A stretch of 64,000 nucleotides of DNA, from NCBI RefSeq assembly GCF_932294415.1, contig NC_065541.1, forward strand, positions 32,645,790-32,709,789, in the 5' to 3' direction. A program made the position numbers and the translations under genes. Each line of letters opens with the position of its first letter. Within the stretch, counting starts at the first letter, position 1. This stretch comes from Quercus robur. Lineage: Eukaryota > Streptophyta > Magnoliopsida > Fagales > Fagaceae. Under the pieces are notes generated by a model, which was not told where the DNA came from, made no database searches, and saw nothing but the letters and a program-made list of their open reading frames with translations. Of this stretch, positions 1-11,069 are shown piece by piece.

Positions 1-395
1 AATTTTTGCAGGAAAACGCCGCTATAGGGACCAAAAACGTCACTATAGGGCTTAAAAACGCCACTATAGGGCCCCTTGAACCTGTTATGGGGACTTAAAA
101 AAAAATTTTGCAGGAAAACGCCGCTATAGGGCCCGAAAACGTCACTATAGGGCTAAAAAACGCCACTATAGGGCCCCTTGAACCTGTTATGGGGACTTAT
201 AAAAAAAATTTTGCAGGAAAACGCCGCTATAGGGCCCCAAAAACGTCACTATAGGGCTTAAAAAAGCCACTATAGGGCCCCTTGAACCTGTTATGGGGAC
301 TTATAAAAAAAATTTTGCAGGAAAACGCCGCTATAGGGCCCGAAAACGTCACTATAGGGCTTAAAAACGCCACTATAGGGCTCCTTGAATATGGG
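1..395. repeat. Tandem array, about 103-bp unit, four copies
   Basis: The motif GCAGGAAAACGCCGCTATAGG starts near 8, 110, 213 and 317, so the period is 102-104 bp. Each unit holds three shorter subrepeats of about 25 bp ending in CTATAGGG (cgccgCTATAGGG, cgtcaCTATAGGG, cgccaCTATAGGG), so the array is a repeat of repeats. The left side runs off the window. The motif style (cgccgctatagg, cgtcactatagg) resembles subterminal repeats of plant CACTA transposons; that assignment is recalled and inferred, since no CACTA terminus or transposase is visible here. No reading frame is present. Confidence 0.85.
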
Positions 396-418
396 GCAAT
401 AGTGGATTAAAAAAACAT

Positions 419-447
419 GGTACTCGAGCTTGCCAAGCTCGAGTACC
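419..447. repeat. Near-perfect 29-bp palindrome
   Basis: Two 14-bp arms (ggtactcgagcttg and caagctcgagtacc) are exact reverse complements around a single C. It lies about 25 bp beyond the end of the tandem array, so it may belong to the same element, for example as a terminal hairpin. Function unknown. Confidence 0.8.
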
Positions 448-460
448 TAAAAAAGTGGTA

Positions 461-1450
461 TATTCCTATATATTTCCCAAACAGTGTTTCGAGCCTAAAT
501 ATTTTAAAAATCAATGCTAATGGGCCAAAATCGCCGTGAAAGAAATCTATTTTATTTCAATGCAAAACATAACATAAATATCGATTAACAAGTCACGAGC
601 AGATTGGTATAAAATTGGAATTGGCCCATCCATATACCTATTGAGAATCAAAGCCTGATTAGCTCAAGTGGGTAGAGACTAATATCAATTTATATTGGGC
701 TTGAGCCTCGAGCTTGTCTCAACCCCATTATCATGCCATCCCAGTTTCACATTTGTTGACTGTATTAATATATATGTTTATATATATATATATATATATG
801 TTTATATATATATATATATATATATATGGTAGATAATTATTAACTTAAATATAATTTTAAGTTTTAACCTTAATGCGGATTATTTTCATTTTGATCCTTA
901 AAATTTCAAATTTTACATTTTGATTCTTAATGTTAGGTTTCATTTTCAAAAATGTCTTGCCATTTATCTGTTTAGTAGTCTCAAAAACATATGCTTACTC
1001 ATTAAGGAATGTCACCAAATGCTTCGAAGGAAAAAAAGGTGTAAATCTAAAAATGACATCATAGTAGACTGTGGCATAAAAGAAAAGAACAAAAGTAAAT
1101 AAAGTTGGTTATATCAAATGGGTGAAAATCAATCCAAGATGGAAAGAACTGTCTTCTCAATCTAATTTTGGTTATCGATTTAGATTCCTACCGTCACTCC
1201 CACCATCTTCTCAATCAAACATTTGGTTTCCTCATTTCTTAATCAAATTGCGTCCCTTACACTCTCTTACTCACCATCTCGTTATCAATTAATTGTAAGT
1301 TTATAGAGTACTTTTAATTTCTTTGTTATGGTACTTACTTTTCTTTAGGATGCGCAAGAAGATCACAAATTTGGCTGGTGTGGTTATCGGTAGCGGTGGC
1401 ATGTGCTGGTGGAGGTTTATCAAAAGCGTCAAGATTTTCATTAGGGAGTG
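461..1450. other. Non-coding, AT-rich, no gene seen
   Basis: Contains a TA microsatellite at about 769-828. A stretch near 660-690 (gattagctcaagtgggtagaga) resembles a tRNA A box, but no convincing B box follows, so no tRNA gene or SINE is called. Short open frames here lack any recognisable domain. Confidence 0.5.
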
Positions 1451-2538
1451 GAGCACTCACAGCAATGGTGCTATATTGCTATATTGCTATGTTTTAGCTC
1501 CTTAAACACAAAAATGATGCTCCAGCAGTGGAGCTAAATCCATTTTTTTTAGAGCTATTCATGAAAGCTAAAAAAAATATATTATTTTATTCTACCGGTG
1601 ATTAAAATAATTCCACTTGCACATTTCTTTTTCATTCTTTTACCCGTTCCTCTCTCTCTCTCATTCACTCTCATCTCATCTCTGACTCTGAAACTCATCT
1701 CTCTCAACTCCGGTCTCTCAATTCACTCTCTCAACTCCTGTCTCTCAACTCCCACCGAAGCTCGATGTCACCGACCCACCAGCTGTCCCAGCCGTCCATC
1801 TCTCTCAGACCCACGTCGTTGATCACCTCAGACCCACACTGTCGATTGCCTCAGACCCACTTCTCTTCAGCCGATCCACTTTAGGTTAGTTGTCTCTGTC
1901 ATTTTGTAGTGGATGCTTGGGATTTTTTATTCGAGTATAACATCAAAGAATGGGTATATGATCAAAGAATGTGGGATTTTTTATTTGGGTACAACATCAA
2001 AGAATGTGTTCAATGATTTCTTTTTCTTGTTCTTTCAGTTTATTATTTTAGATGCAATAATTTTTTTGCTGTTCTTGCTCAATGAAAAGTTCTATTATTT
2101 GATCTCAGAGCATCCATTCGTTTTGACTCAGAGCTTCCATGAATGGACAGAATGTATTTGTATTGGGAATTTTCTGTTTGCAGGAATTTGTTGTGTGGTT
2201 TTCTTATAATAGAAGTTCTTGTGGTCTCTGTAATTTGTGCAAGGAAGTTTACATTTTTTTTTTGTCTCTGTAATTTGTTGTGTTGCACAAAACCATAAAC
2301 AGAAGCACACAAAAAGGATTTCTTGTGGTCATTTTAATGAGATTAAGCTACATGTCAAATTAAGTATTTATGCATAATCATGTACTATTGTTATAATTCT
2401 AAGTATTTTAAGTTTTGATATAAATGTTAGTTTGAGAATTTTCTGTGTGCAGGGAAGTTTACATTTTTTTTTTCTAATTTTATAGAGTCACGTAGAGACA
2501 CAGAGTTACGTAGAGACCTAACATATTTCACGGGTATC

Positions 2539-3584
2539 ATGAATGGGGATATAGAAATTGACTCACAACTTTTGGGAACATCTCAAAATACTCCTGTGTT
2601 AGTTTCTGATTCTCCACCTCCACCTCCACCTCAAGTTGAAAATGCCTATTCTACAAAAGGAAAACGGGGCTCTAACTTTAGTGTAGAGGAAGATAAACTC
2701 CTAGTGTTAGCATGGCTCAATACTAGTGTTGATGCCATAAACTACGAATAAATACAAAATACATTTCGTCAAAAAGTTTAGGAATACTTCATGCAGTACA
2801 ATACATCCGGTACCACATGTACTGTTATCTCCCTGCTAAGTCGTTGGGAAGCGATTAGTGAAAAGACAAATAAGTTTGCCGGGTGTATGACTCAAGTTAA
2901 CACACATCATCAAAGTGGTATAACTAAAGAAGATAAGGTATAAATTATATGGCAATAGTGTTAACATGTCCATTCGTCAATAGTTTGAAGATATTAATCA
3001 TGTTATATTTCTTTTAATTTTTTTAGATTACCAATGCGAAGGTTTTGTATTTAGAGAAGCACAAGAAACCCTTTCTTCTTGACCATTGTTGGCTCATGTT
3101 AAAGGACCAACCAAAGTTTGCCAATCCCAACAATGCTAAATCAAGATCATCCATGCCTCCAAATCCGGAGTCAATATCTATTGGCGAAGGGGATTGTGGG
3201 TCTGAACTTGGTGACACTTCCAATTTTGAGAGACCTATTGGTAGGAAGGCCGAAAAGGCCATTCAAAAGAACAAAGCCACCGGAAAAGATGTAGGGGAAT
3301 ATTTGACCAAGAAATTGAAATTGATTGAGGATGTAACTCAATTGGAAGAGGAAAAAATGTTTATTGAGAGGGAAAAACTTGCGATTGAGAAGGAAAGAAG
3401 TGAAGAAAAACTTAAGATTGAGAAGGAAAGAATCATGATTGAGAAGAAAAAATTTGAGATGACAAAAAGGTTAGAGGAGGAGAGAATCATGATGAAAGAT
3501 ACAAGTGGCTTGACCAGAGCACAAAAAGCTTTTTATGAACAACTCCAAGAGAAAATCAGAGCAAGACGAAGTTCACGTAATTAA
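2539..3584 (+). pseudogene. PIF/Harbinger ORF1, Myb/SANT-like with charged coiled-coil tail (broken)
   Basis: From the ATG at 2539 the protein has an acidic/proline leader and then [18 protein letters not shown], the start of the plant Myb/SANT-like domain of Harbinger ORF1 proteins. It hits a stop at 2749-2751; the following 250 bp keep only scattered similarity in shifted frames. The frame reopens near 3,030 and runs to 3,584 with [12 protein letters not shown] (end of the SANT region), then [15 protein letters not shown] and a long E/K/R coiled coil ending in a basic tail. In intact relatives this protein binds DNA and helps the nuclease reach the transposon ends. Here at least one nonsense codon and frameshifts make it a pseudogene. 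Confidence 0.8.
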
Positions 3585-4239
3585 TGGGTTTGATTGCATT
3601 TTGGATGTAGCTTAGGCTTTTATATATTTTGTAGTGGCTTATGTAGGCCTTTATGTGTTTTGGTAGTAACTTATGTATTTTGTAGTGGCTTATGTCACTT
3701 GACTTTAATCTTAAACTAGATGTACGTGTTTGTGTTGTGACTTGAAGTGCAATCTAACAAAGACTTTGAAGTGCAATCTTTTTTATCTTTTGTTAAGTTC
3801 CATTTGGTCTTGTGATAGGCATTGATATAATTCTTTGTAGACTAAAAAATAAAACTATTATATATCTTGCTGTTACAGCCACTATGAGTGTCTTTGATCC
3901 AATTATTTCTATTCATTGAACATTCCTACTATCATATGCTTGGTTTTGAGATGACAGGTCTTAGAATAAATCTATGAACAATGAGCATTCATAGTATTTC
4001 TTATTTTATTTATCTTTTTAAAGCGAATCTATTTGTTTTTTTACTAAATTTTCTTTTTAAACCAAGAACCCTTTCTTTTGAACACATCAATTTACTAAAT
4101 TTTCTTTTTCAAGTTGTTTTTTTTAGATGTATGTGTTTGTGTTGTGACTTGTGCGTGAATTGGTTATATTCATTTTGTTGCCGCTTATGTCACTTGACTT
4201 TAATCTTACATCTATAGTAATAATTACTTTCCAATTGTC

Positions 4240-5501
4240 TTGAAGGTTGCATCCATGAATCACTATTTGTTTCGCAAGTTCCTTCTTGATGACTCAGATG
4301 AAGATGCGATAATCGAAGAACTTGTTATGGAAATATCACAACCTAAACGTCGTCGTTCTATCCGACGTAATCATTTGGTAGGCCATGAGAGGCTTTTTCT
4401 TGATTACTTTGCTCCCACACCAATATATCCACCTGCTTTATTTCGTAGGAGATTTCAGATGAAGCGTTCCCTTTTTCTTTGTATTCAATCTAAGGTAGAA
4501 GCTCATGACTTTTACTTTGTCCAAAAAAGAAATAGTTCCAAAAAATTTGGTTTATCTTCATTAAATAAGATAACTGCTGCATTTAGAATGCTTGCGTATG
4601 AAGTATCGGGTGATTTGATAGATGAATATGTGCAGATTGGAGAAACTATTGCATTAGAAAGTTTTAAAAAATTGTTATTTCGGTAATTGATGTTTTCTCT
4701 GAGGAATATTAGAGAAAGCCAAACAATGAAGACATTGCTAGACTGTTAGCTCATGGCGAATGCCGAGGTTTTCCAGGTATGTTAGGTTCAATTGATCGCA
4801 TGCATTAGAAGTGGAAAAATTGTCCATCTGCATGAAAAGGTCAATATTGTGGTCATATTCATGAGCCTACTATTATTTTGGAGGCAGTAGCATCATATGA
4901 TCTTTGGATATGGCATGGATTTTTTGGGTTATCTGGGTCAAATAATGACATTAATATGTTAGAGCGGTCTCATGTATTTAATGAACTTGCTAAAAGACGT
5001 GCTCCTACAATACATTACTCAATCAATGGTATTGACTACACAATGAGATATTACCTTGCTGATGGCATATATCCAAAGTGAGTAACATTTGTGAAAACAA
5101 TCCTAGCTCCACAAGGACAGAAGTATAAATTATTTGCAATAGCCCAAGAGGCGTGTAGGAAGGATGTTGAGCGTGCATTTGGAGTGCTTTAAGCCCGTTT
5201 TGCAATTGCCCGTGGACCTGCATGATTTTTCCATCTTGAAACACTCCAAAAGATCATGAAAGCGTGCATAATTCTCCATAACATGATTGTTGAAGATGAG
5301 CGGGATGATAATGAAGTGGTAGACTTGGATTATGAACAAATTGATGGAGTGGATAATCCTCCTCTGCAAGTGTTATGTGAACAAAGTGATGAATTTTTGT
5401 CATACATTGAGAGGTATGGACACATTAGAGACCGAGAAATTCATTTTCAACTCCAGTTGGACCTTATTGAACATTTATGGCAATTGCAAGGCGAGTCGTA
5501 G
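4240..5501 (+). pseudogene. PIF/Harbinger DDE transposase (DDE_Tnp_4 type), broken
   Basis: The product would cut and rejoin transposon ends. The N-terminal part (4,240-4,686) is open, with a basic block (KRRRSIRRNH) and LFRRRFQMKRSLFL. The three catalytic acids can be located: D in GSID (codon 4794-4796), D in NNDIN (4947-4949) and E in DVERAFGVL (5169-5171). The C-terminal part is open again at 5,256-5,501. Between these lie several in-frame stops (for example at 4684-4686, near 4,806 and 5,190) and frame changes, so no functional enzyme is made. It lies downstream of ORF1 on the same strand, as usual for the superfamily. Confidence 0.85.
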
Positions 5502-6077
5502 GAACTTTCTTTTTTGTATGTTGAGATGTATGAGTCATAAGAAATTGTGCGAGTGTGTGAGTTTTATTGTAATTTGGTTTGAGTTATGTATGTGAGTAAT
5601 CTATGGACTACATTGTTTCTGCTATAATATGTGTTCTATTTTATATGTTTTCTTATAAAAATCCTCCATTTTATAGTTCACATTGTTCCAAGATTGCTTC
5701 CAGACAATTGAGACAATAATAGGCTATCATGATGATTGAGAAATTTTTTTAGTAAAAAAAAAATGTATAAGTATAATTTAGGGTTAAAAAAATCATTTGT
5801 TAACACTATACGATTATTTGCTATCATGTGGTGGCAGTGGTGGCGGTGGAAGAGTCGGCGGCGGAGGTGGTGGCGGCGGTAGCGGTGGTAGTTGCAGGTG
5901 GTTGTGATTGTTGTTTATTGTAATGGATATATTATTTTATTGTGATGTTTATATTATTTTATTGTGTTGGAAGCTAAAATAGATCCACTGCTGCAGCATG
6001 TGTATAGGTAAAATAGATAAAGTAACTTTTGGTGGAGCTAAAAAGCTAAATTTTTAGCTCCACTGCTGTGGATGCTC

Positions 6078-6529
6078 TAATATAGTGAACAATGGTCTAA
6101 GGTTGCTCGAGAATTATGATTACAATAGGTATGAAAGGGTCAATTTTTTTTTTTTTTTTTGGAGGAAGAATTATATTTTAGTTGTAATCACTAATTATTG
6201 CTAAAGCAAAAAACATATATTGTCCATGTAGGTAAAAAAAAATCATTTTGAAAGTTGAGATCTAACCAAGTATTTCTATCCCCTCCCCCTACTTAAAATG
6301 TGTATAAGGAAAAAAATAACTTTAAATTAAAATGGCTAAATGTCCTTTAAATATTAAAATTAAAATGGCTAAATGTCTTTTAAATATTAATATTTTATGC
6401 CTAATTGTAATTGAAAGCTGAACGTTGAAACCCAATGATTCAGCTTTTTGTGAGGCGGCAGTCAAGAAAGTGGACAAACCGCCCAGGCCCTTCATGTTTA
6501 AAATTTTGTTGACTTTTTATACCGTTATA
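6078..6529. other. Non-coding spacer between elements
   Basis: AT-rich sequence with a T-run near 6,146-6,160 and a directly repeated phrase (attaaaatggctaaatgtc, near 6,327 and 6,358). No gene or mobile-element end was recognised. Confidence 0.5.
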
Positions 6530-6809
6530 GAGTCCGTTTGGATTGAACTTATTGTTGCTGAAACTGAAAACTGAAAACACTGTAGCAAAATAATTTTTAA
6601 ATGTGTAAATAGTGCCGTGGGACCAATTTTTAATATTTTTTAATACGTGAACAGTGTATGTACAGTGCGTGAACAATGCATACACTGTTCATAACAGTAA
6701 ATGTTGTCTCCCAAAGTCAACAAATGCGGGCAAAAAAAAAAAAGAAAAAAAAGGAGAAAATGCGCTTTGAAAACGCAGATGCTGGATTAATTGCTATCCA
6801 AACGCCCTC
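6530..6809. mobile_element. Small TIR element (MITE), 280 bp
   Basis: The left end GAGTCCGTTTGGAT and the inward-read right end GAGGGCGTTTGGAT match at 12 of 14 positions. Both sides are flanked by ATA (6527-6529 and 6810-6812), a possible 3-bp target duplication. It contains repeated 'gaacagtg' type phrases and no ORF. The superfamily is not certain; GTTTGGAT-type ends occur in several plant MITE groups. Confidence 0.6.
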
Positions 6810-6929
6810 ATAGTATTGGTCGGTCGCGGGTGAGCACTGCACACGCTCTTTTTTACTTAATTAAAGCTTTAAAAAAAAAAAAAAAAAAAAAAAGAAGAAG
6901 AAGAAGAAGGAAGATAAGATTCACATCAG

Positions 6930-7095
6930 ATCAAATCTTAGCTCAACTGGTAAAGTCTTTGATGATTATATAAGAGATTTGAGGTTCAATCTCCGTCTAC
7001 ACCAAAAGCTGATTGGTGTGTTGGTCTGATGATAAAGAGCTATCATCAGAAGCGGACGCTATAGGTTGAAACTCTCTCAAAAAAAAAAAAAAAAA
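6930..7095 (+). mobile_element. tRNA-derived SINE, copy 1
   Basis: Contains a pol III A box (TAGCTCAACTGG, 6939-6950) and B box (GGTTCAATCTC, 6983-6993), then a tRNA-unrelated body with gtctgatgataaagagctatcatcagaag and a poly-A tail (7079-7095). A second, reverse copy lies at 34,775-34,928 and aligns throughout, which shows this is a dispersed family rather than a tRNA gene. Flanks share a loose ttca..catc.gat similarity, possibly an eroded target duplication. Confidence 0.8.
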
Positions 7096-7806
7096 GAGTT
7101 CATTCAAACATCTGATTTAACTACTATTTAAAACATCTGGTTATAGTTATAAGAGATTTCTTCTGTTTGGATTTTAGTACTTTTGTATGTTGAAAGTACC
7201 ATCAAATTCATATGCTTATATAATTTTTTAATTTTATTAAGAAGAGGATGAAAATAATATATCTTGAATCAAAATTGATTCAATGATAGGAGGATTTTCC
7301 TCAATCCATATATCATAACCATCAACGTTCTTAGCATATTATGCTATGAGATGTGTCGGACGATTCCCTTGTCTAGATTGTCTTCTAACATGTACTATCT
7401 TTGCATCTCTAAAGTCATTCATCCGATGTCGAATGCCATCAATAATATTGCTTATTGTCACTGGGGCTTCACAAGTCCCATTCAAGGCTTCAGCTACAAT
7501 CAGGGAGTCACATTCAAACACAACCTCACGAACTCCCACATCCCATGCAAAAATCACCCCCTCCTCCATTGCCTTTGCTTCACTTTCCAACGGTCCCAGT
7601 GGACAAGGTATCTTCATGCTCATGGCAGCCGTGACCCTCTCTGCATTATCCCTGATGACTATTCCAACTCCAGAGCAATGGGTTGTGGAGAATGTGGCAC
7701 CATTGACATTAATCTTGTACCATGGGGGAGCAGGAGGAATCCCAATTGCTTCCTCCCTAGACGAAAGATGTGGCAATTTAAAATTGGCAATTTGAAACTC
7801 CTCTAA

Positions 7807-8880
7807 GAGCATTCTCATTAAGAATGCTAAAACTGCTATATGCTAAATTTTAGCATCAATACACTAAAAAACCAACTCCATCAAACATTTCAAATCAAAA
7901 AAATTTTGAGATACTGCTACAGTGAGCTTGTATTAATACAAGCCCATTGTAGCACAAATCTTAAACGAAAAATAATATTTTATTCCCGTTACTTTTCCCT
8001 TTTTTTTATTTTATATATATTATTTTTCTCTTCTTTCTTCTCTCTCCTCTCTCACTTTCCTCTTCTCTCTTTCCCTGTAGCTTCTGTTTCTCTCAATTTC
8101 ATGGTTTGAGCTCCTCCCCTCCAAGGTTCGTCGGTCAGAACTTCAAAGCCCAAACCGTGAGGTAGAGCTTTTCGGTAAGTGAATCTCACAGAAACTGGCG
8201 GTTTCTCATTCTCATTATTAAAAAACGAAAGCTCCATTGAATCTTTCCTCTCTACCGGCCTCAACACCACCACCGCAGCCTCATTGTCACCGCTGTCCAT
8301 CACTTTCTTCTCCGCCGCATCGTAACCAACACTATGTCCTAATCCTCCACCACTCAAAATGATGTGGGTCATCGGCTAAGAGTTCGACGTGGGTCTCTGA
8401 TCAGTGGGTCTCTCTCGGTGGTTGTTTTTCTTTTTCCTTTTCCGATTGTTGGTGGTGATGAGGTTGTGGGTTTGTGATTTGGTTGTGATAATGGATGGTT
8501 GTTTTTCTTTTTCTTTTTCCGGTTGTTGGTGGTGAATGGTGATGAGGTTGTGGGTTTGAGTTTGTGATTTGGTTATTATTTTGGTGGTTGGTGGTCATGG
8601 TTGTGGGTGGTGGTGACAGTGGCAGTTGTTGTAGCTGTGGTTATGGCAAGTGGAGCGGTGGTAGGGGTGGTGGAGGAGGTGGTTGGCTGTTTGCTATAGA
8701 TATTTTGTGTAGTTGTTTTATTATTATTTTTAATGAGTAGTTTATACTATTTAAATGAAATGATAAAAAATATAGAAGTTTTGATGTTTGATGTATCTTA
8801 AAGTGGGGTGGTATAGTGAATAAAGTAAGTTTTTGAAGTGTTAAATGCTAAAATTTTTAGAATTCTTGATGAGAATGCTC
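7807..8880. mobile_element. Non-autonomous Harbinger-type element, 1,074 bp, TAA target duplication
   Basis: The left end GAGCATTCTCATTAAGAATG and the inward-read right end GAGCATTCTCATCAAGAATT are near-identical inverted repeats. TAA flanks both sides (7804-7806, 8881-8883). Excision restores the reading frame of the interrupted LINE, which confirms the ends. No transposase is present. A C/T-rich leader (about 8,030-8,090), a GC-richer centre (about 8,110-8,400) and a G/GGT-rich right arm (about 8,440-8,690) give it the same layout as the element at 1,451-6,077. An unbroken minus-strand frame (8,052-8,372, 106 codons) crosses the centre; I do not recognise it and it may be a captured host fragment. 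Confidence 0.88.
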
Positions 8881-9561
8881 TAACAAGAACTTGGCCTTCT
8901 AAACTATCACTGAACTCTGAAGCCGAGCTCGACCTTGGCGACATTCATTGCAACTAAACCACAAGCACCAAACCACCATGACAATCAACTCAAGTATTTC
9001 ATCCCCGAAGTGCCTAAGGCTGCGTTTGGTTCAACAGAAATGCTTTTCTGAGCGTAAAATCATTTCAGGGGAAATTGTTTTCCCGTAAAGGAAAATGTAT
9101 TCAAGCTATTTGGCTGCCTCGAAATTCGTTTTACGGAAAATTAATTCTGGTGTTTGGTTCATTCAAACATTTTACGGAAAATTCCATTCGTTTTATGGAA
9201 AATCAATTCCCATGTTTGGTTTGTGGATCATTTTATGGAAAATATGAAATGCCTTTTACAAATTCACTTGCATTGCCTAAACAAAGTACTACATCAACAT
9301 CAAAAATAATCATCCGAATATACCCATAATATTTATATCAAAACAGCCACATCAATCTTTCACCATTGGCATTACACCTCCATGGTGTACAAAAATGATA
9401 CCTACACGTGGTATCTGAACAGTACAAATACATAATTGGGCAATTGTATCGTCCTAATAATACAAAAGACTACATATATAATATAATGGTAGGTGAATAC
9501 TAGTACTACAACAAAAGTTAATCCCTAAAACTACCATCACAGTCAACATGAAACAGAAAAG

Positions 9562-10812
9562 TCAGAGGTGTGTGAACAAAAAACTATCCATCCACAGCTT
9601 TCTCAGCTTAGCATTCTTAGCTAGAAATCCCCATGCTGCCTTCTTATTTTCACAGAGTTGGTCAAAGGCAGTTGTGAGCATGTATTCACTATACCCATCC
9701 ACCACCATAGCCATGACCTCAGAGTAAAGAGATGTGTAATCAACAAGCCCCTGGTTGATTTCTTTCAAAGCCACAGCAATTTCCTTCAATTGATCAGACA
9801 GATCAGTTAGCACACTATCATCAGAGGGAGGTGCACGCCCTCTTTTGCGAGACTTGGAAATTCTCAACCTAATGGTGGATGACTCTACCGCATTCTTCCC
9901 TTTGTCCACCACACCTTCCTCCCCATTGTCCGCCACAAACTCAGTACTATCCCCATTGTCTGGCTCATTCTCAATATCCACATACGACTTAGAAAAGCTA
10001 CCAGTGGCTGTATCCTTCCCCACTACAATAGCCAATTCATCATAGATCTCAATCTTTCTGTTCAGATACTCGCATGCTTACGATGCGCCTGTAAGGGAGA
10101 AATGAATGTATAATAACAATGCAATAATCACTTCACTCATAAATTCAATATTCAATTCAATATAGATGCCATTAGATGATTTAGGTCAATGATAAACAAA
10201 AAAATCTGTTGGGGAACAGGAGACATAACCCATGATTTTGAAGATAAGTACAACAAAAAATACCATCACAATTGTTAAGACTAGATTTTACAATAGATCC
10301 ACACATGAAAGTTATATTTGAAAATTTGTAAAAGCAATGGAATCCTAAAAAGAATGACACTATAAATTTCATATAAAGAGGGTACTTGAGCAGCCTTGTC
10401 TTGTTCTCAATTCATAGATTATAAAAGCCAAAAATATATATTATCATTTATATTAAGAAAATATAGTTGGAAGCCATACCATGACTTCTTCTTGATATGT
10501 CTTCGCATCACATGTTATCATTTTTAAGTTATCGTCCCACCCAAAACCACTCTTCTTCCTAATAGTTTGAATAGTGGTCCACATGGTCCTCAAAGTCTAC
10601 AGCCGATTCTCTACATAAGAGGTGTGGCACTCGACCCCAAATTGAGCGGATATCTCCTTCGCTACAAAAGCAAAGGAGTCGGCCTTGAAAGTGTTAGAAG
10701 GCTTGTTGCCCTTCGCAGCCTCCTCGGCAAGTAGCCTAAGCAAAGTTGTGTGCATGGGGGGCAGCCACTTGAACTGCTTAGTGCCGCCCACTTTCTCTTT
10801 TTCCTTTGACAT
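9562..10812 (-). pseudogene. Harbinger ORF1, Myb/SANT-like DNA-binding protein (damaged)
   Basis: The minus-strand ATG lies at 10810-10812. The first part carries QFKWLPPMHTTLLRLLAEEA and FGVECHTSYVENRL, the helix pattern of plant Myb_DNA-bind_3 proteins. A stop (TAG) interrupts at about 10,597-10,599, after which KSGFGWDDNLKM continues the domain. A likely intron follows (donor near 10,480, acceptor near 10,090), then a frameshift near 10,070. The C-terminal part (10,035-9,562, 157 codons, ending TGA-free at FLFTHL) has ELAIVVGKDTATGSFSKSY, a basic KSRKRGR stretch and a predicted helical end. The family normally partners the nuclease. The two lesions mean no full product. Confidence 0.78.
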
Positions 10813-11069
10813 TACTACATATGAAATTGTATAGTGAGAGTAGCATTTACTAATTACGCTCGAAATATGAACAACAAATCAAACACACATACAACCACAC
10901 TTATAGATGTGCACAACATAATGAAACATGCTAACACTGGAAATAACAATGTAATGCTGGAATTACTTTTTCCTTACACCACCAGAAGTCTATAGTAAAT
11001 ACATTGTCCTTACAGAAAAAAAAAAAAAAATACAGCACATATTACAATCATAGAAATCTAAATAAAGTA

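Larger units (their letters stand above)
1451..6077 (+). mobile_element. Decayed PIF/Harbinger transposon with both ORFs
   Basis: The ends are imperfect inverted repeats: GAGCACTCACAGC on the left against GAGCATCCACAGC read inward from the right, with about 19 of 24 bases matching over the longer stretch. TAA follows the right end, but the expected matching TAA/TTA is not preserved on the left. Inside are the two genes typical of the superfamily, a SANT/Myb-like ORF1 (2,539-3,584) and a DDE nuclease ORF2 (4,240-5,501), both broken. The left arm has a C/T-rich leader (about 1,640-1,870) and the right arm a GGN-rich tract (about 5,829-5,905), a layout repeated in the shorter element at 7,807-8,880. 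Confidence 0.75.

Noticed and set aside
1..395. CRISPR-like regular repeats
   Set aside because: Units are contiguous with no unique spacers, and the DNA is clearly plant nuclear.
660..730. tRNA-like or SINE sequence
   Set aside because: Only the A-box-like part is convincing; the B box is poor and there is no tail or duplication.
5829..5905. Glycine-rich protein coding segment
   Set aside because: GGN tract in a transposon arm; no open frame of useful length and a similar tract in a related non-coding element.
6930..7010. tRNA gene
   Set aside because: A and B boxes are present, but no cloverleaf closes, and a second copy with the same non-tRNA body and a target duplication shows it is a SINE.
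7346..7806. Plus-strand frames of about 150 codons
   Set aside because: They mirror the minus-strand RNase H frame, which has the recognisable domain.
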